A stretch of DNA of 64,000 bases from Neptunicella plasticusilytica. Its GTDB lineage: Bacteria > Pseudomonadota > Gammaproteobacteria > Enterobacterales > Alteromonadaceae. The notes under the pieces were generated by a model. It searched no databases, had not been told where the DNA came from, and saw only the letters and a list, made by a program, of their open reading frames with translations. The translations under genes were made by a program, and so were the position numbers. The stretch lies in contig NZ_CP150481.1 of the NCBI RefSeq assembly GCF_047922965.1, positions 930,001 to 994,000 on the forward strand, written 5' to 3'. This document shows positions 59,559 to 64,000 of the stretch, in pieces (the stretch's first letter is position 1; each line of letters starts with the position of its first letter).

Positions 59559-61021
59559 ACCCCTTATCGATTAGGCATATAGTCTTGGTCGGGCACTCCT
59601 TGCCATTGCACTTGTCTGCGGCAATATTAGCTTGTCGGCTTGCTGGTTACGGAGTGAAAATTACCGCGCTGGAGATTGCTGGAAATAGCTCCGGGGACGT
59701 TGAATGCACATGCGGCCAGTTTATGGGGTTATGCGATATATTAAATGTACCGCTGAAGACCATGTTAAAGACATGTCAGGCGACATTCAGCCTGGGGCAA
59801 CGTTATCAGCAGGACCAGAATAACTGGTTTGTACCCTACGGCCACTTTGGATTAAAGAAGCAGGATAGTGAATTTATTCAGGGAATTTTCCGCCTTCAAC
59901 AGCAGCGACCCGAGTTACAGATAGACTCCGCTTGTATTGCGGCTCAAGCTGCACAGCAAGGAAAGTTTGCTATTCCTCCAGCCAACCGTCCGGATTTGCA
60001 GGCGGCACTGGCCTTTGCCGTGCATCTAAACGCAGGCCTTTATGCTCAACAACTTAAGCAAACTGCGTTACAACATGGAGTCAGTTTTATCGAAGTGGAT
60101 AGCATCGATCTCAACCGAGAGAATGGCCAGCAGATCCATTCGGTGGCTATCAAGGACAACAAAGTTATTACGGCTGATTTCTGGATTGACTGCAGTGGAT
60201 CCCTGTCGTTGCTGGCAACGGATAGCCGACAAGTTAAGCTCGCCCAAAAAATTAACCCCTGTGACAAATTGACCGAGTGCTACATTGATAGCCCGACCAG
60301 CCCGCAAGTTCCTTATAGTACCTTTGAGGCTTGCCCCTGGGGATGGTTAAAGGTTATTCCAGCACCTGGTCGGGTATTTTATCAGTTGGAATATACCAGT
60401 CAGCGGGTATCAAGCAGAAGCATCGAAACGTGGCTAGTGGAAGCGTTACCTTCAAGACCACAGCATATTCAACATCGTGATAATATTCCGCTTATTGTGC
60501 CACAAGCCTGGACGGCAAATTGCTTGGCTGTTGGTGATGCCGCGGTGAATTTGGGAAAAACATTTTATTCCGAACTGTTTTTTGTCCAGGCAGCGCTGTT
60601 GCAGTTTCTTGACTTGTATCCTGGGCTATCGGGTCAGGACATCTGTGCGCACAAGTTTAACCGCAACTGGCAACGCTTTGTGGATGAGACGGCCGAATAT
60701 GCCCAGTTTCATTATTGGTTGTGGGGGCGGGAAAATCTGGATAACCCGCTACCGGATGACGTTTTATTTACCCGACGAGTTGCGTTGTTTTTGCGATTTG
60801 GACGTTTGTTACCGGCTGATACCGATGCGGTGGATGAGCAGCGATGGTATGGAATATTGGCCGCACTACATCAAGTACCACAACTGGCTAGTCTGTATTT
60901 GTCCAATTTGAGTGATGACCAGCTAGAACAGTCATTTGCCCAAATTGGCCGCACTATCGATAGACTGGTCACTGGAATGCCAAGTTACCAAGATTTTTAT
61001 CACCAATTTAGTCGCACATAG
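59555..61021 (+). CDS. Degenerate tryptophan-halogenase paralogue 2, probable pseudo-enzyme
   Basis: 488 aa, an intact frame clearly related to its two neighbours (AFAVHLNAGLYAQQLKQTALQHGVSF, DFWIDCSGSLSLLA) but altered at every key place. The GxGxxG start is VGHSLPLHL, the flavin strap GTVGVGEATIP is replaced by SSGDVECTCGQFM, the catalytic Lys is Ser79 (QATFSLGQ), the E346 position aligns with Phe (KTFYSELFFVQ), and W-x-W-x-I-P reads WGWLKVIP. Halogenation is therefore unlikely. The undisrupted frame and four-base overlap with gene 1 argue for a kept role such as partner or substrate-binding subunit. Confidence 0.8.
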   Translation: MNPLSIRHIVLVGHSLPLHLSAAILACRLAGYGVKITALEIAGNSSGDVECTCGQFMGLCDILNVPLKTMLKTCQATFSLGQRYQQDQNNWFVPYGHFGLKKQDSEFIQGIFRLQQQRPELQIDSACIAAQAAQQGKFAIPPANRPDLQAALAFAVHLNAGLYAQQLKQTALQHGVSFIEVDSIDLNRENGQQIHSVAIKDNKVITADFWIDCSGSLSLLATDSRQVKLAQKINPCDKLTECYIDSPTSPQVPYSTFEACPWGWLKVIPAPGRVFYQLEYTSQRVSSRSIETWLVEALPSRPQHIQHRDNIPLIVPQAWTANCLAVGDAAVNLGKTFYSELFFVQAALLQFLDLYPGLSGQDICAHKFNRNWQRFVDETAEYAQFHYWLWGRENLDNPLPDDVLFTRRVALFLRFGRLLPADTDAVDEQRWYGILAALHQVPQLASLYLSNLSDDQLEQSFAQIGRTIDRLVTGMPSYQDFYHQFSRT

Positions 61022-61056
61022 AGCGATGTGTCTTAAGATGTGGAATAAACAACGAT

Positions 61057-62565
61057 ATGCAAAGTAAAAAGATAAATAAAATACTCATTTTGGGTGGAGG
61101 AACTGCGGGCTGGATGGCGGCAGCTGCATTGTCTAAAGTGTTGGGACAATCCTTTTGTGAGATACGGTTGGTTGAATCAGAGCAGATAGGCACCGTCGGT
61201 GTCGGGGAAGCGACCATCCCGCAAATCCAGCTATACAACCAACTCCTGGGACTGGACGAAGATGATTTTGTGCGTAAGACTCAGGCGACTTTTAAGCTGG
61301 GTATTCAGTTCGTTAACTGGGATAAAATGGGCAGCAGTTATTTTCATGCGTTTGGGGACGTGGGCAAGGATATGGAAGGCGTGCACTTTTACCAATATTG
61401 GTTAAAAATGCGCGCCCAGGGTAAGGCCGCACATATTGACGAATACACCTTGACCGCGATGGCTTGCCATGAAAAGCGCTTTATGCGTTCTATCGATGCG
61501 GGAAATTCGCCATTGTCGAATATCGCTTATGCCTTTCACTTCGATGCCGGCTTGTATGCCAGGTATTTACGTGAGCTATCCGAAGCCAAAGGCGTTGTGC
61601 GTACAGAAGGTAAAGTGGTTAAAACCAATATGCGTGAGGATGGTTTTATTCACTCAGTATTACTGGATGATGGCAACGAATATCAAGCTGACTTTTTTAT
61701 TGATTGTTCCGGATTCCGGGGAGTATTAATCGAAGAAGCATTGCAGACCGGCTATGAAGACTGGTCACACTGGTTGCCTTGTGATCGAGCTGTCGCAGTG
61801 CCCTGCGCCAGTGCCGGGGAGCCCTGGCCATTTACTCGCTCTACTGCACATCAGGCTGGTTGGCAATGGCGTATCCCGTTGCAAAACCGCATCGGTAACG
61901 GTCATGTGTACTGCAGCAAGTTTATGTCTGACCAACAGGCGACTCAAATCTTGTTGGACAATCTTGAAGGTGAGCCTCTGGCAGAACCGAAAGTATTGCG
62001 TTTTGTCACCGGGAAACGTAACAAAAGCTGGAATAAAAACTGTCTGGCATTAGGGCTGGCGGCGGGTTTCATGGAGCCACTGGAATCCACCAGTATTCAT
62101 TTGGTCCAGTCGGCGTTATCCAAGTTATTCAGTTTTTTTCCGCACAACAGTTTTGAGCAGGAAGACATTGACGAATATAACCGTCAAATCGATTTTGAAT
62201 ATGAACGTATCCGCGACTTTTTGATCCTGCATTACTATGCCACGGAACGTGATGACTCACCCTTTTGGGATTATTGCCGCACTATGGATGTGCCACCTGA
62301 ACTGACCCAGAAAATTGAGCAATTCAAGCGTAATGGCCGGATCGCCCGTTTCAACAATGAAATGTTTAATGATTTGAGCTGGTTCGAAGTGATGTACGGA
62401 CAAGGGATACGCCCGGAGTCCTACCATGCTCTGGCGGATATTTTTAGTGACGAAGAACTGCATCGCCGCCTGGAAGGGATCAAATCGGTAATCAGAAAAT
62501 CCACTGACTATATGCCAGGCCATCAGGAGTTTATTGATCAGCATTGCAAAGCAGAGAAAATGTAG
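61057..62565 (+). CDS. Tryptophan-halogenase-family flavoprotein 3
   Basis: 502 aa, close to gene 1 along its length. ILILGGGTAGWMAAAAL, GTVGVGEATIP, catalytic K80 (ATFKLGIQF), GWQWRIPLQ and E343 in GFMEPLESTS are all intact. It keeps the LLGLDEDDFVRKT and SGFRGVLIEEAL blocks shared with gene 1. Thus the locus holds two apparently competent halogenases around a degenerate one. No flavin reductase gene, which these enzymes need for FADH2, is present in the window. Confidence 0.88.
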   Translation: MQSKKINKILILGGGTAGWMAAAALSKVLGQSFCEIRLVESEQIGTVGVGEATIPQIQLYNQLLGLDEDDFVRKTQATFKLGIQFVNWDKMGSSYFHAFGDVGKDMEGVHFYQYWLKMRAQGKAAHIDEYTLTAMACHEKRFMRSIDAGNSPLSNIAYAFHFDAGLYARYLRELSEAKGVVRTEGKVVKTNMREDGFIHSVLLDDGNEYQADFFIDCSGFRGVLIEEALQTGYEDWSHWLPCDRAVAVPCASAGEPWPFTRSTAHQAGWQWRIPLQNRIGNGHVYCSKFMSDQQATQILLDNLEGEPLAEPKVLRFVTGKRNKSWNKNCLALGLAAGFMEPLESTSIHLVQSALSKLFSFFPHNSFEQEDIDEYNRQIDFEYERIRDFLILHYYATERDDSPFWDYCRTMDVPPELTQKIEQFKRNGRIARFNNEMFNDLSWFEVMYGQGIRPESYHALADIFSDEELHRRLEGIKSVIRKSTDYMPGHQEFIDQHCKAEKM

Positions 62566-62569
62566 GATT

Positions 62570-63289
62570 ATGATTGACCCTGTTGATGACAAGCACATAT
62601 TGACCGGATTGGATGCCCATTTCAGCTATCAAATCCATCAAATAGGTACAGAAAAGCAGCCGTTGATCATTATTGACCATTATCTGGCGGAGGCTGACAA
62701 GCTTATTGATTTTGCTTTGCAACAAAACAACGTGCTGCCCGCCAGCGGAATGTACCCAGGTTTACGTTCGCCGGTACCGAACGCCTATAAAAATCTTGTG
62801 TTGGAGCAGCTCGCGCCACTAATTTGCCAGACATTTTCTCTTACACCTGATGCTATAAAAAAAGTGGATAGCTATTACTCATTGGTGGCCACTCCGGTTG
62901 AGCAGTTGCAGCCGGCGCAACGTATTCCGCATTTTGACCAGCCCAATCCAGATGAGATAGCCATGTTGCATTACTTGTGTGGAGAACAACATGGCGGCAC
63001 CTCATTTTATCGCCATCGCCAAAGCCGCTATGAATATATTGATACCGGCAGAGCAAAGGATTACTTTGGTCAATTGGATGCTGAAGTGGCGCGTTACGGC
63101 ATGCCACAGGGATATATTGATGGCGATACCGAACTGTTTGAGCGGATTGTTTCGGTGCCGGCCAAATTTAACCGTTTGCTGATTTATCGCTGTTCCAGTT
63201 TGCACTCCGGTGATATTGGAGCGGATTATCCATTTGATATGGATCCGACCACCGGGCGTTTTACCATCGCTTCGTTTCTGCATGCTTAA
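62570..63289 (+). CDS. DUF6445-family protein, 2OG-Fe(II) oxygenase-like
   Basis: 239 aa from the ATG at 62570, four bases after the halogenase 3 stop. The pattern resembles prolyl-hydroxylase-like oxygenases: H121-x-D123 (IPHFDQPNPDEIAMLHYL), GGTSFYRHR, then RCSSLHSG with H212 and R230 in GRFTIASF, a plausible iron triad plus 2-oxoglutarate Arg. This family (DUF6445 from memory) recurs beside TonB receptor and halogenase genes. The reaction is unknown. Confidence 0.72.
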   Translation: MIDPVDDKHILTGLDAHFSYQIHQIGTEKQPLIIIDHYLAEADKLIDFALQQNNVLPASGMYPGLRSPVPNAYKNLVLEQLAPLICQTFSLTPDAIKKVDSYYSLVATPVEQLQPAQRIPHFDQPNPDEIAMLHYLCGEQHGGTSFYRHRQSRYEYIDTGRAKDYFGQLDAEVARYGMPQGYIDGDTELFERIVSVPAKFNRLLIYRCSSLHSGDIGADYPFDMDPTTGRFTIASFLHA

Positions 63290-63347
63290 CAAACTGGTGC
63301 AGATCATATTGTTGAATCGATCTGTTTTTATGTGAGGTAGGTAAATA

Positions 63348-63752
63348 ATGAACAACAGGATGTTTCCCGATCATGGTTATTTTGCACTCCAGATTGACGG
63401 GAATTTGTTGGTTATTGATGCTGAAGGTCCGGCTAATATTGAACTGATCCAGAAATATCGTCGTGATGTGCAGGTTTATCGCCAACAATTAAGCGGACAA
63501 CGATGGGGTAATCTGGTGATTTTTCACGGTGATTCGTTGATTACCCATGAATCCATAGAAGCAATGAAAGATTCCATCCTTGATGCCAAAAAGTGTGGAA
63601 TGGCGGCGGTGGCAATTGTACTTGATAACGTGTCGTATAGCAGCATGGCGACCCAGTTATGGGGTGGGTTCTACCGCAATGCGGATATGCCCCACCAATT
63701 TTTTACTGATATACAACAGGCCCGCCTATGGCTGCAGGCGCAACTGGATTGA
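63348..63752 (+). CDS. SpoIIAA/STAS-like small protein
   Basis: 134 aa, cytosolic (no signal). FPDHGYFALQIDGNLLVIDAEGPANIELIQKYRRDV and GNLVIFHGDSLITHESIEAMKDSI, then FYRNADMPHQFFTDIQQARLWL fit the strand-helix alternation of SpoIIAA-like (STAS/SEC14-type) proteins, which bind small lipids or act as protein-interaction modules. Recognition is by pattern only. RBS GAGG at 63333. Its stop is two bases from the convergent partial gene. Confidence 0.6.
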   Translation: MNNRMFPDHGYFALQIDGNLLVIDAEGPANIELIQKYRRDVQVYRQQLSGQRWGNLVIFHGDSLITHESIEAMKDSILDAKKCGMAAVAIVLDNVSYSSMATQLWGGFYRNADMPHQFFTDIQQARLWLQAQLD

Positions 63753-63754
63753 GT

Positions 63755-64000
63755 TTATTGCACCCAGTGAAATAGTTCCTGAGTTCCCTGTGAAGTAAAT
63801 TTCATGTGCAAGGTGTTGTTGTTTTCAATAAACATTTCCAGTGGTACGAATCCGTCAGGGATAAATTGCGGATCATTGCTGCTGATAAAAGACATCATGT
63901 AATTGTTATTTTTATTCGCGATCTGACCCTGATACTGGTAATTACTCACATTACCCCATATGTCCGAAATCCACACAGTGGTAGTCCAGGCGATGTTGTT
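63755..64000 (-). CDS. Hypothetical protein, C-terminal part only
   Basis: The frame is open from the window edge (about 82 codons visible) to a stop at 63755-63757. It reads NNIAWTTTVWISDIWGNVSNYQYQ and ends GTQELFHWVQ. Beta-strand-like, no motif recognised. The true start lies outside the window. Confidence 0.5.
   Translation of the reverse strand, partial: NNIAWTTTVWISDIWGNVSNYQYQGQIANKNNNYMMSFISSNDPQFIPDGFVPLEMFIENNNTLHMKFTSQGTQELFHWVQ

Noticed and set aside
60042..60307. Short frames on both strands inside the middle halogenase, taken as evidence of a frameshift
   Set aside because: The main frame runs unbroken from 59555 to 61021 and aligns with both paralogues throughout, so no frameshift is needed.

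Overview
The window reads as chromosome of a marine, polysaccharide-degrading gammaproteobacterium, most likely Alteromonadales (inference). The basis is the complete Na+-translocating NQR locus with ApbE and NqrM, several TonB-dependent receptors of the oligosaccharide type, a LacI-controlled hemicellulose locus, NagR-type operator sites, FabV, BolA and PEP-CTERM proteins. No rRNA, tRNA or CRISPR array was seen.

Layout. 0-5.3 kb: 5'-complete part of an iron-siderophore TonB receptor with a Fur box, then a minus-strand group (yeast-type cytosine deaminase, TMEM175-like channel, periplasmic cyclophilin, RlmG) divergent from an AlkB-like gene. 5.4-17.9 kb: bolA, a three-gene TRAP transporter, fabV, nqrABCDEF, apbE, nqrM; the TRAP porter would use the sodium gradient that NQR makes. 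18-20.4 kb: a GH18 chitinase-like enzyme and a NagX-like membrane protein, each behind a near-consensus NagR box. 20.7-27.4 kb: a two-gene laminarin locus behind two tandem LacI-type operators, a PEP-CTERM protein and a 1983-residue secreted protein joining a GH16 laminarinase, glucan-binding modules, calcium-binding TSP3 repeats and a two-haem cytochrome (DUF1111) domain. 27.4-30.2 kb: LexA-box dinB and an M17 aminopeptidase. 30.2-34.2 kb: a mobile-element island with an intact IS10-type element, a truncated relative, a REP-type tyrosine transposase with terminal inverted repeats, a second transposase relic and an orphan lipoprotein. 34.2-37.4 kb: acetylesterase-like lipoprotein, YitT-like membrane protein, MscS channel.

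37.4-63.8 kb is a hemicellulose locus. A LacI regulator and its palindromic operators face a GH26 mannanase and a TonB receptor (mannan arm). A GH9-GH43-GH115-ManD operon (glucuronoxylan arm) can remove arabinose or xylose and glucuronate side groups and pass glucuronate-derived mannonate to 2-keto-3-deoxygluconate. It is followed by a second TonB receptor and a cassette of three tryptophan-halogenase homologues, a DUF6445 protein and a SpoIIAA-like protein. The middle halogenase homologue has lost both catalytic residues.

The two most unusual items are the laminarinase/di-haem cytochrome fusion and the halogenase cassette with an apparent pseudo-enzyme between two intact paralogues. All function calls rest on reading motifs and remembered families; no search was run.
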